The notes under the pieces are model-generated. The model did not search any database. It saw only the letters and a program-made list of their open reading frames with translations, and was not told the origin of the DNA. The position numbers were made by a program, and so were the translations under genes. From the NCBI RefSeq assembly GCF_032854445.1, contig NW_027018166.1, positions 1 through 64,000 on the forward strand: 64,000 nt of DNA, in the 5' to 3' direction. Below are positions 1 to 9,321 of the stretch, piece after piece. Origin of the DNA: Liolophura sinensis (taxonomy: Eukaryota > Mollusca > Polyplacophora > Chitonida > Chitonidae). The first letter of the stretch is position 1. Each line of letters opens with the position of its first letter.

Positions 1-524
1 TTAATTCACCCAGCAAATGTCTTACTTCTAAGTCGAAGACAAACTCAATGTCTTTATCTACATGTAGAAAAACCACACCATTTTGTATATAAAAAAAACA
101 CAAGGTACTTGATACAGTCCGCTGTAAAAAGTACAATTGAACACTGACCCACATCAATAAGGTGCCAAAAGATGCGCAATTGGGCCAGACATCTCCAGCT
201 GTTGAAAAATTGCAAATTTCCTTGGTTTCCATGGAGTAAGAGCCGTTGCTGGGCACGTGATCTTGACATCAATGATTATTCATTTGTGGCTACAGCCAAA
301 AGTATTGGTCGGAGAGCAACGCGGTTTGCACCATTCGATTTCTCGTCAAAAAATACGTCGGATTAGCCTCATACCAACAGCATTGGAACAGTTTTTCTAC
401 TTTTGGATTTTTGCCTGGACTTTTTGCGAATTGAAATCGGCTACATTAACTATGTACAATCGCGACTGGTCATTACTATATTCAACTTTTCATTATAAGT
501 TATGTGCCCTTCGGTAGCCCAGAC

Positions 525-531
525 GACGTCA
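525..531 (+). promoter_or_regulatory. CRE/ATF-like GACGTCA (representative copy)
   Basis: CGACGTCA occurs once per monomer, seven of eight bases of the palindromic bZIP site TGACGTCA. Copy 8 has the full site (3824-3831) through a C-to-T change at a CpG. Copy 101 loses it (GACATC at 54955). I used this motif to phase the copies. Binding in vivo is unknown. Confidence 0.3.
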
Positions 532-537
532 AATCTT

Positions 538-550
538 TGGGCCAAGCCCA
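538..550. other. Small inverted repeat TGGGC-CAA-GCCCA (representative copy)
   Basis: Five-base arms around a three-base centre, near the start of each copy. It is damaged in a few copies: GGGCAAAGCCC at 54421, GGGCCCAGCCC at 58821, GGGCCAAAGCCC at 58270. Too short to be called a terminator or an element end. Confidence 0.4.
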
Positions 551-607
551 TTTAACTCACCCAGGAGTTGTCTTACTTCTAAGTCGAAGATAAACTCAAT
601 GTCTTTA

Positions 608-619
608 TCTACATGTAGA
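608..619. other. Perfect 12-bp palindrome TCTACATGTAGA (representative copy)
   Basis: The sequence equals its own reverse complement. It recurs at the same offset (about 83 bp from the copy start) in every copy I followed, even where the adjacent A run varies (TAGAGAAACC at 19312 and 33608, TAGATAAACC at 59998). Dyad symmetry of this kind can bind a dimeric protein or form a small cruciform. Which, if either, is unknown. Confidence 0.7.
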
Positions 620-635
620 AAAACCACACCATTTG

Positions 636-648
636 TATATAAAAAAAA
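636..648 (+). promoter_or_regulatory. TATA-like sequence fused to an A-tract (representative copy)
   Basis: TATAT followed by eight A, present once per monomer. The A run is seven in most 549-bp copies, nine in copies 23 and 113, and shortened after an extra TA in copies 4, 7, 48 and 88. In copies 112 and 117 the TATA is broken to GTAAATAAA. It looks like a TATA box, but no transcript can be read from the sequence, and A-tracts are also common in satellites for DNA bending. Confidence is for the sequence, not for promoter activity. Confidence 0.3.
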
Positions 649-803
649 CACAAGGTACTTGATACAGTCCGCTGTAAAAAGTACAATTGAACACTGACCC
701 ACATCAATAAGGTGCCAAAAGATGCGCAATTGGGCCAGGCATCTCCAGCTGTTGAAAAATTGCAAATTTCCTTTGTTTCCATGGAGTAAGAGCCGTTGCT
801 GGG

Positions 804-811
804 CACGTGAT
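804..811 (-). promoter_or_regulatory. CACGTG E-box / CDEI-like site (representative copy)
   Basis: CACGTGAT on the plus strand reads ATCACGTG on the minus strand, a full match to the budding-yeast CDEI consensus RTCACRTG and a canonical CACGTG E-box/G-box bound by bHLH proteins. It occurs once in every copy I followed; only copy 69 alters the flank (CACGTGGT, near 37648). No CDEIII-like element lies nearby, so it is not evidence for a point centromere. Confidence 0.35.
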
Positions 812-836
812 CTTGACATCAATGATTATTCATTTG

Positions 837-848
837 TGGCTACAGCCA
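837..848. other. Small hairpin TGGCT-AC-AGCCA (representative copy)
   Basis: Five-base arms with a two-base centre, conserved across copies (copy 55 has CTACAACCA at 29981). It lies about 45 bp before CATTCGATTTC. I considered these two as tRNA-type A and B boxes and rejected that for lack of a tRNA fold. Confidence 0.35.
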
Positions 849-941
849 AAAGCATTGGTCGGAGAGCAACGCGGTTTGCACCATTCGATTTCTCGTCAAA
901 AAATACGTCGGATTAGCCTCTTACCAGCAGCATTGGAACAG

Positions 942-975
942 TTTTTCCACTTTTGGATTTTTGCCTGGTCTTTTT
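942..975. other. Cluster of four T-tracts (representative copy)
   Basis: T runs of 5, 4, 5 and 5 lie at 942-946, 951-954, 958-962 and 971-975. Their centres average about 9.7 bp apart, close to one helical turn, so the stretch may be intrinsically curved. On the plus strand runs of this length could also end RNA polymerase III transcription, and GGATTTTTGC resembles an Sm site. In copy 101 the last part becomes GGTTTTTTTTCTAA (55398-55411). Confidence 0.4.
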
Positions 976-3900
976 GCGAATTGAAATCGGCTACATTAAC
1001 TATGTACAATCGCGACTGGTCATTACTATATTCAACTTTTCATTATAAGTTATGTGCCCTTCGGTAGCCCAGACGACGTCAAATCTTTGGGCCAAGCCCA
1101 TTTAACTCACCCAAAAGTTGTCTTACTTCTAAGTCGAAGATAAACTCAATGTCTTTATCTACATGTAGAAAAACCACACCATTTGTATATAAAAAAACAC
1201 AAGGTACTTGATACAGTCCGCTGTAAAAAGTACAATTGAACACTGACCCACATCAATAAGGTGCCAAAAGATGCGCAATTGGGCCAGGCATCTCCAGCTG
1301 TTGAAAAATTGCAAATTTCCTTGGTTTCCATGGAGTAAGAGCCGTTGCTGGGCACGTGATCTTGACATCAATGATTATTCATTTGTGGCTACAGCCAAAA
1401 GTATTGGTCGGAGAGCAACGCGGTTTGCACCATTCGATTTCTCGTCAAAAAATACGTCGGATTAGCCTCTTACCAGCAGCATTGGAACAGTTTTTCCACT
1501 TTTGGATTTTTGCCTGGTCTTTTTGCGAATTGAAATCGGCTACATTAACTATGTACAATCGCGACTGGTCATTACTATATTCAACTTTTCATTATAAGTT
1601 ATGTGCCCTTCGGTAGCCCAGACGACGTCAAATCTTTGGGCCAAGCCCATTTAACTCACCCAGCAAATGTCTTACTTCTAAGTCGAAGACAAACTCAATG
1701 TCTTTATCTACATGTAGAAAAAACCACACCATTTGTATATATAAAAAACACAAGGTACTTGATACAGTGCGCTGTAAAAAGTACAATTGAACACTGACCC
1801 ACATCAATAAGGTGCCAAAAGATGCGCAATTGGGCCAGGCATCTCCAGCTGTTGAAAAATTGCAAATTTCCTTGGTTTCCATGGAGTAAGAGCCGTTGCT
1901 GGGCACGTGATCTTGACATCAATGATTATTCATTTGTGGCTACAGCCAAAAGTATTGGTCGGAGAGCAACGCGGTTTTGCACCATTCGATTTCTCGTCAA
2001 AAAATACGTCGGATTAGCCTCTTACCAGCAGCATTGGAACAGTTTTTCCACTTTTGGATTTTTGCCTGGTCTTTTTGCGAATTGAAATCGGCTACATTAA
2101 CTATGTACAATCGCGACTGGTCATTACTATATTCAAATTTTCATTATAAATTATGTGCCCTTCGGTAGCCCAGACGACGTCAAATCTTTGGGCCAAGCCC
2201 ATTTAACTCACCCAGCAAATGTCTTACTTCTAAGTCGAAGACAAACTCAATGTCTTTATCTACATGTAGAAAAACCACACCATTTGTATATAAAAAAAAC
2301 ACAAGGTACTTGATACAGTGCGCTGTAAAAAGTACAATTGAACACTGACCCACATCAATAAGGTGCCAAAAGATGCGCAATTGGGCCAGGCATCTCCAGC
2401 TGTTGAAAAATTGCAAATTTCCTTGGTTTCCATGGAGTAAGTGCCGTTGCTGGGCACGTGATCTTGACATCAATGATTATTCATTTGTGGCTACAGCCAA
2501 AAGTATTGGTCGGAGAGCAACACGGTTTGCACCATTCGATTTCTCGTCAAAAAATACGTCGGATTAGCCTCTTACCAACAGCATTGGAACAGTTTTTCCA
2601 CTTTTGGATTTTTGCCTGGACTTTTTGCGAATTGAAATCGGCTACATTAACTATGTACAATCGCGACTGGTCATTACTATATTCAACTTTTCATTATAAG
2701 TTATGTGCCCTTCGGTAGCCCAGACGACGTCAAATCTTTGGGCCAAGCCCATTTAACTCACCCAAGAGTTGTCTTACTTCTAAGTCGAAGACAATCTCAA
2801 TGTCTTTATCTACATGTAGAAAAACCACACCATTTGTATATAAAAAAACACAAGGTACTTGATACAGTGCGCTGTAAAAAGTACAATTGAACACTGACCC
2901 ACATCAATAAGGTGCCAAAAGATGCGCAATTGGGCCAGGCATCTCCAGCTGTTGAAAAATTGCAAATTTCCTTGGTTTCCATGGAGTAAGAGCCGTTGCT
3001 GGGCACGTGATCTTGACATCAATGATTATTCATTTGTGGCTACAGCCAAAAGCATTGGTCGGAGAGCAACACGGTTTGCACCATTCGATTTCTCGTCAAA
3101 AAATACGTCGGATTAGCCTCTTACCAGCAGCATTGGAACAGTTTTTCCACTTTTGGATTTTTGCCTGGTCTTTTTGCGAATTGAAATCGGCTACATTAAC
3201 TATGTACAATCGCGACTGGTCATTACTATATTCAACTTTTCATTATAAGTTATGTGCCCTTCGGTAGCCCAGACGACGTCAAATCTTTGGGCCAAGCCCA
3301 TTTAACTCACCCAGCAAATGTCTTACTTCTAAGTCGAAGACAAACTCAATGTCTTTATCTACATGTAGAAAAACCACACCATTTGTATATATAAAAAACA
3401 CAAGGTACTTGATACAGTGCGCTGTAAAAAGTACAACTGAACACTGACCCACATCAATAAGGTGCCAAAAGATGCGCAATTGGGCCAGGCATCTCCAGCT
3501 GTTGAAAAATTGCAAATTTCCTTGGTTTCCATGGAGTAAGAGCCGTTGCTGGGCACGTGATCTTGACATCAATGATTATTCATTTGTGGCTACAGCCAAA
3601 AGTATTGGTCGGAGAGCAACGCGGTTTGCACCATTCGATTTCTCGTCAAAAAATACGTCGGATTAGCCTCTTACCAGCAGCATTGGAACAGTTTTTCCAC
3701 TTTTGGATTTTTGCCTGGACTTTTTGTGAATTGAAATCGGCTACATTAACTATGTACAATCGCGACTGGTCATTACTATATTCAACTTTTCATTATAAGT
3801 TATGTGCCCTTCGGTAGCCCAGATGACGTCAAATCTTTGGGCCAAGCCCATTTAACTCACCCAGGAGTTGTCTTACTTCTAAGTCGAAGATAAACTCAAT

Positions 3901-4924
3901 GTCTTTATCTACATGTAGAAAAACCACACCATTTGTATATAAAAAAAACACAAGGTACTTGATACAGTCCGCTGTAAAAAGTACAATTGAACACTGACCC
4001 ACATCAATAAGGTGCCAAAAGATGCGCAATTGGGCCAGACATCTCCAGCTGTTGAAAAATTGCAAATTTCCTTGGTTTCCATGGAGTAAGAGCCGTTGCT
4101 GGGCACGTGATCTTGACATCAATGATTATTCATTTGTGGCTACAGCCAAAAGTATTGGTCGGAGAGCAACGCGGTTTGCACCATTCGATTTCTCGTCAAA
4201 AAATACGTCGGATTAGCCTCTTACCAGCAGCATTGGAACAGTTTTTCCACTTTTGGATTTTTGCCTGGTCTTTTTGCGAATTGAAATCGGCTACATTAAC
4301 TATGTACAATCGCGACTGGTCATTACTATATTCAACTTTTCATTATAAGTTATGTGCCCTTCGGTAGCCCAGACGACGTCAAATCTTTGGGCCAAGCCCA
4401 TTTAACTCACCCAGCAAATGTCTTACTTCTAAGTCGAAGACAAACTCAATGTCTTTATCTACATGTAGAAAAACCACACCATTTGTATATAAAAAAAACA
4501 CAAGGTACTTGATACAGTCCGCTGTAAAAAGTACAATTGAACACTGACCCACATCAATAAGGTGCCAAAAGATGCGCAATTGGGCCAGACATCTCCAGCT
4601 GTTGAAAAATTGCAAATTTCCTTGGTTTCCATGGAGTAAGAGCCGTTGCTGGGCACGTGATCTTGACATCAATGATTATTCATTTGTGGCTACAGCCAAA
4701 AGTATTGGTCGGAGAGCAACGCGGTTTGCACCATTCGATTTCTCGTCAAAAAATACGTCGGATTAGCCTCTTACCAACAGCATTGGAACAGTTTTTCTAC
4801 TTTTGGATTTTTGCCTGGTGTTTTTGCGAATTGAAATCGGCTACATTAACTATGTACAATCGCGACTGGTCATTACTATATTCAACTTTTCATTATAAGT
4901 TATGTGCCCTTCGGTAGCCCAGAC

Positions 4925-7900
4925 GACGTCAAATCTTTGGGCCAAGCCCATTTAACTCACCCAGGAGTTGTCTTACTTCTAAGTCGAAGATAAACTCAAT
5001 GTCTTTATCTACATGTAGAAAAACCACACCATTTGTATATAAAAAAACACAAGGTACTTGATACAGTCCGCTGTAAAAAGTACAATTGAACACTGACCCA
5101 CATCAATAAGGTGCCAAAAGATGCGCAATTGGGCCAGGCATCTCCAGCTGTTGAAAAATTGCAAATTTCCTTGGTTTCCATGGAGTAAGAGCCGTTGCTG
5201 GGCACGTGATCTTGACATCAATGATTATTCATTTGTGGCTACAGCCAAAAGTATTGGTCGGAGAGCAACGCGGTTTGCACCATTCGATTTCTCGTTAAAA
5301 AATACGTCGGATTAGCCTCTTACCAGCAGCATTGGAACAGTTTTTCCACTTTTGGATTTTTGCCTGGTCTTTTTGCGAATTGAAATCGGCTACATTAACT
5401 ATGTACAATCGCGACTGGTCATTACTATATTCAACTTTTCATTATAAGTTATGTGCCCTTCGGTAGCCCAGACGACGTCAAATCTTTGGGCCAAGCCCAT
5501 TTAACTCACCCAGGAGTTGTCTTACTTCTAAGTCGAAGACAAACTCAATGTCTTTATCTACATGTAGAAAAACCACACCATTTGTATATAAAAAAAACAC
5601 AAGGTACTTGATACAGTGCGCTGTAAAAAGTACAATTGAACACTGACCCACATCAATAAGGTGCCAAAAGATGCGCAATTGGGCCAGGCATCTCCAGCTG
5701 TTGAAAAATTGCAAATTTCCTTGGTTTCCATGGAGTAAGAGCCGTTGCTGGGCACGTGATCTTGACATCAATGATTATTCATTTGTGGCTACAGCCAAAA
5801 GTATTGGTCGGAGAGCAACGCGGTTTGCACCATTCGATTTCTCGTCAAAAAATACGTCGGATTAGCCTCTTACCAGCAGCATTGGAACAGTTTTTCCACT
5901 TTTGGATTTTTGCCTGGTCTTTTTGCGAATTGAAATCGGCTACATTAACTATGTACAATCGCGACTGGTCATTACTATATTCAACTTTTCATTATAAGTT
6001 ATGTGCCCTTCGGTAGCCCAGACGACGTCAAATCTTTGGGCCAAGCCCATTTAACTCACCCAGCAAATGTCTTACTTCTAAGTCGAAGACAAACTCAATG
6101 TCTTTATCTACATGTAGAAAAACCACACCATTTGTATATAAAAAAAACACAAGGTACTTGATACAGTCCGCTGTAAAAAGTACAATTGAACACTGACCCA
6201 CATCAATAAGGTGCCAAAAGATGCGTAATTGGGCCAGGCATCTTCAGCTGTTGAAAAATTGCAAATTTCCTTGGTTTCCATGGAGTAAGAGCCGTTGCTG
6301 GGCACGTGATCTTGACATCAATGATTATTCATTTGTGGCTACAGCCAAAAGTATTGGTCGGAGAGCAACGCGGTTTGCACCATTCGATTTCTCGTCAAAA
6401 AATACGTCGGATTAGCCTCTTACCAGCAGCATTGGAACAGTTTTTCCACTTTTGGATTTTTGCCTGGTCTTTTTGCGAATTGAAATCGGCTACATTAACT
6501 ATGTACAATCGCGACTGGTCATTACTATATTCAACTTTTCATTATAAGTTATGTGCCCTTCGGTAGCCCAGACGACGTCAAATCTTTGGGCCAAGCCCAT
6601 TTAACTCACCCAGCAAATGTCTTACTTCTAAGTCGAAGACAAACTCAATGTCTTTATCTACATGTAGAAAAACCACACCATTTGTATATAAAAAAAACAC
6701 AAGGTACTTGATACAGTCCGCTGTAAAAAGTACAATTGAACACTGACCCACATCAATAAGGTGCCAAAAGATGCGCAATTGGGCCAGGCATCTCCAGCTG
6801 TTGAAAAATTGCAAATTTCCTTGGTTTCCATGGAGTAAGAGCCGTTGCTGGGCACGTGATCTTGACATCATGATTATTGATTTGTGGCTACAGCCAAAGT
6901 ATTGGTCGGAGAGCAACGCGGTTTGCACCATTCGATTTCTCGTCAAAAAAATACGTCGGATTAGCCTCTTACCAGCAGCATTGGAACAGTTTTTCCACTT
7001 TTGGATTTTTGCCTGGTCTTTTTGCGAATTGAAATCGGCTACATTAACTATGTACAATCGCGACTGGTCATTACTATATTCAACTTTTCATTATAAGTTA
7101 TGTGCCCTTCGGTAGCCCAGACGACGTCAAATCTTTGGGCCAAGCCCATTTAACTCACCCAGCAAATGTCTTACTTCTAAGTCGAAGACAAACTCAATGT
7201 CTTTATCTACATGTAGAAAAACCACACCATTTGTATATAAAAAAAACACAAGGTACTTGATACAGTGCGCTGTAAAAAGTACAATTGAACACTGACCCAC
7301 ATCAATAAGGTGCCAAAAGATGCGCAATTGGGCCAGGCATCTCCAGCTGTTGAAAAATTGCAAATTTCCTTGGTTTCCATGGAGTAAGAGCCGTTGCTGG
7401 GCACGTGATCTTGACATCAATGATTATTCATTTGTGGCTACAGCCAAAAGTATTGGTCGGAGAGCAACGCGGTTTGCACCATTCGATTTCTCGTCAAAAA
7501 ATACGTCGGATTAGCCTCTTACTAGCAGCATTGGAACAGTTTTTCCACTTGTGGATTTTTGCCTGGTCTTTTTGCGAATTGAAATCGGCTACATTAACTA
7601 TGTACAATCGCCACTGGTCATTACTATATTCAACTTTTCATTATAAATTATGTGCCCTTCGGTAGCCCAGACGACGTCAAATCTTTGGGCCAAGCCCATT
7701 TAACTCACCCAGCAAATGTCTTACTTCTAAGTCGAAGACAAACTCAATGTCTTTATCTACATGTAGAAAAACCACACCATTTGTATATAAAAAAAACACA
7801 AGGTACTTGATACAGTGCGCTGTAAAAAGTACAATTGAACACTGACCCACATCAATAAGGTGCCAAAAGATGCGCAATTGGGCCAGGCATCTCCAGCTGT

Positions 7901-9321
7901 TGAAAAATTGCAAATTTCCTTGGTTTCCATGGAGTAAGAGCCGTTGCTGGGCACGTGATCTTGACATCAATGATTATTCATTTGTGGCTACAGCCAAAAG
8001 TATTGGTCGGAGAGCAACGCGGTTTGCACCATTCGATTTCTCGTCAAAAAATACGTCGGATTAGCCTCTTACCAACAGCATTGGAACAGTTTTTCCACTT
8101 TTGGATTTTTGCCTGGACTTTTTGCGAATTGAAATCGGCTACATTAACTATGTACAATCGCGACTGGTCATTACTATATTCAACTTTTCATTATAAGTTA
8201 TGTGCCCTTCGGTAGCCCAGACGACGTCAAATCTTTGGGCCAAGCCCATTTAACTCACCCAAGAGTTGTCTTACTTCTAAGTCGAAGACAAACTCAATGT
8301 CTTTATCTACATGTAGAAAAACCACACCATTTGTATATAAAAAAACACAAGGTACTTGATACAGTCCGCTGTAAAAAGTACAATTGAACACTGACCCACA
8401 TCAATAAGGTGCCAAAAGATGCGCAATTGGGCCAGACATCTCCAGCTGTTGAAAAATTGCAAATTTCCTTGGTTTCCATGGAGTAAGAGCCGTTGCTGGG
8501 CACGTGATCTTGACATCAATGATTATTCATTTGTGGCTACAGCCAAAAGTATTGGTCGGAGAGCAACGCGGTTTGCACCATTCGATTTCTCGTCAAAAAA
8601 TACGTCGGATTAGCCTCTTACTAGCAGCATTGGAACAGTTTTTCCACTTTTGGATTTTTGCCTGGTCTTTTTGCGAATTGAAATCGGCTACATTAACTAT
8701 GTACAATCGCGACTGGTCATTACTATATTCAACTTTTCATTATAAGTTATGTGCCCTTCGGTAGCCCAGACGACGTCAAATCTTTGGGCCAAGCCCATTT
8801 AACTCACCCAGCAAATGTCTTACTTCTAAGTCGAAGACAAACTCAATGTCTTTATCTACATGTAGAAAAACCACACCATTTGTATATAAAAAAAACACAA
8901 GGTACTTGATACAGTCCGCTGTAAAAAGTACAATTGAACACTGACCCACATCAATAAGGTGCCAAAAGATGCGCAATTGGGCCAGACATCTCCAGCTGTT
9001 GAAAAATTGCAAATTTCCTTGGTTTCCATGGAGTAAGAGCCGTTGCTGGGCACGTGATCTTGACATCAATGATTATTCATTTGTGGCTACAGCCAAAAGT
9101 ATTGGTCGGAGAGCAACGCGGTTTGCACCATTCGATTTCTCGTCAAAAAATACGTCGGATTAGCCTCTTACCAACAGCATTGGAACAGTTTTTCTACTTT
9201 TGGATTTTTGCCTGGTGTTTTTGCGAATTGAAATCGGCTACATTAACTATGTACAATCGCGACTGGTCATTACTATATTCAACTTTTCATTATAAGTTAT
9301 GTGCCCTTCGGTAGCCCAGAC
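4925..9321 (+). repeat. Higher-order repeat, 8 copies (10-17), 4397 bp
   Basis: Eight copies with a recognisable order: (1) GGAGTT/GATAAAC with seven A and CGTTAAAA; (2) GTGCGC site; (3) GTCCGC with GCGTAAT and CATCTTCAGC; (4) GATTTGTGG instead of CATTTGTGG; (5) CTAGCAGC plus CACTTGTGG plus TATAAATT; (6) CCAACAGC plus CTGGACTTT; (7) AGAGTT with seven A, GCCAGAC and CTAGCAGC; (8) GCCAGAC with CCAACAGC, TTCTAC and GGTGTTTTT. The next copy (9322) returns to type 1. Starts are 4925, 5474, 6024, 6574, 7123, 7673, 8223 and 8772. Copy 13 has three extra single-base indels. This is the fullest version of an order that reappears shortened or expanded downstream. Confidence 0.75.

Larger units (their letters stand above)
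525..1074 (+). repeat. Representative complete monomer (copy 2, 550 bp)
   Basis: This copy serves as a map of the monomer, phased from GACGTC. In order it holds GACGTCA (525-531), a small inverted repeat (538-550), the three-state junction block (564-569), the palindrome TCTACATGTAGA (608-619), a TATA-like stretch with eight A (636-648), the C/G site in CAGTCCGCTG, two CAATTG palindromes, CCATGG, CACGTG (804-809), the hairpin TGGCTACAGCCA (837-848), four T-tracts (942-975) and the end motif CCTTCGGTAGCCCA. No internal sub-repeat is evident by eye. 550 is close to three times 183, so three nucleosomes per monomer is possible but only inferred. The copy has the GGAGTT junction with GATAAAC, and a private CTTTGTTTCC variant where most copies have CTTGGTTTCC. 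Confidence 0.95.
1..4924 (+). repeat. Array block, copies 1-9: mixed variants, no clear higher-order period
   Basis: Copy starts are 1 (partial), 525, 1075, 1624, 2176, 2726, 3275, 3825 and 4375. Copy 1 lacks about its first 26 bases and has an extra T before TATA (near 81). Copies 4 and 7 have TATATATA with a shorter A run. Copy 6 combines AGAGTT, GACAATC, seven A, GCATTGG and CAACACGG, a combination seen again only in copies 89 (48360) and 93 (50558). Copy 9 carries the CCAACAGC / TTCTAC / GGTGTTTTT set that precedes a GGAGTT seven-A copy elsewhere. Copy 3 has an intermediate junction, AAAGTT. No gene is present in this stretch. Confidence 0.85.

Noticed and set aside
511-530. Resemblance of GTGCCCTTCGGTAGCCCAG to the 5' end of U6 snRNA
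   Set aside because: Similarity is limited to a short CTTCGG-centred stretch; the invariant U6 ACAGAGA region does not follow.
551-570. Nematode SL1-like TTTAACTCACCCAAGAGTTG
   Set aside because: Matches are interrupted by mismatches, there is no proper donor after it, and no 5S rRNA gene is in the repeat.
837-895. tRNA-like A box (TGGCTACAGCC) and B box (CATTCGATTTC), hence a tRNA gene or SINE
   Set aside because: The A box has two mismatches, the T-arm stem does not pair, and no acceptor stem or anticodon arm can be drawn.
930-980. Spliced-leader or U1/U2/U4/U5 snRNA repeat
   Set aside because: Apart from short chance matches (GGAACAGTTTTT, an Sm-like T run, GCTAATTGAAA) no known leader or snRNA core is present.
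525-1074. CENP-B box in the monomer
   Set aside because: TTCG occurs several times, but none is followed by the A and CGGG positions of the CENP-B consensus.
525-1074. Monomer as an ancient trimer of ~183-bp units
   Set aside because: Comparing the thirds by eye shows no alignable similarity beyond short words such as GCCAAAAG.
6578-7057. 159-codon minus-strand frame as a possible real gene
   Set aside because: It exists only because of three single-base indels in copy 13; no other copy has it.
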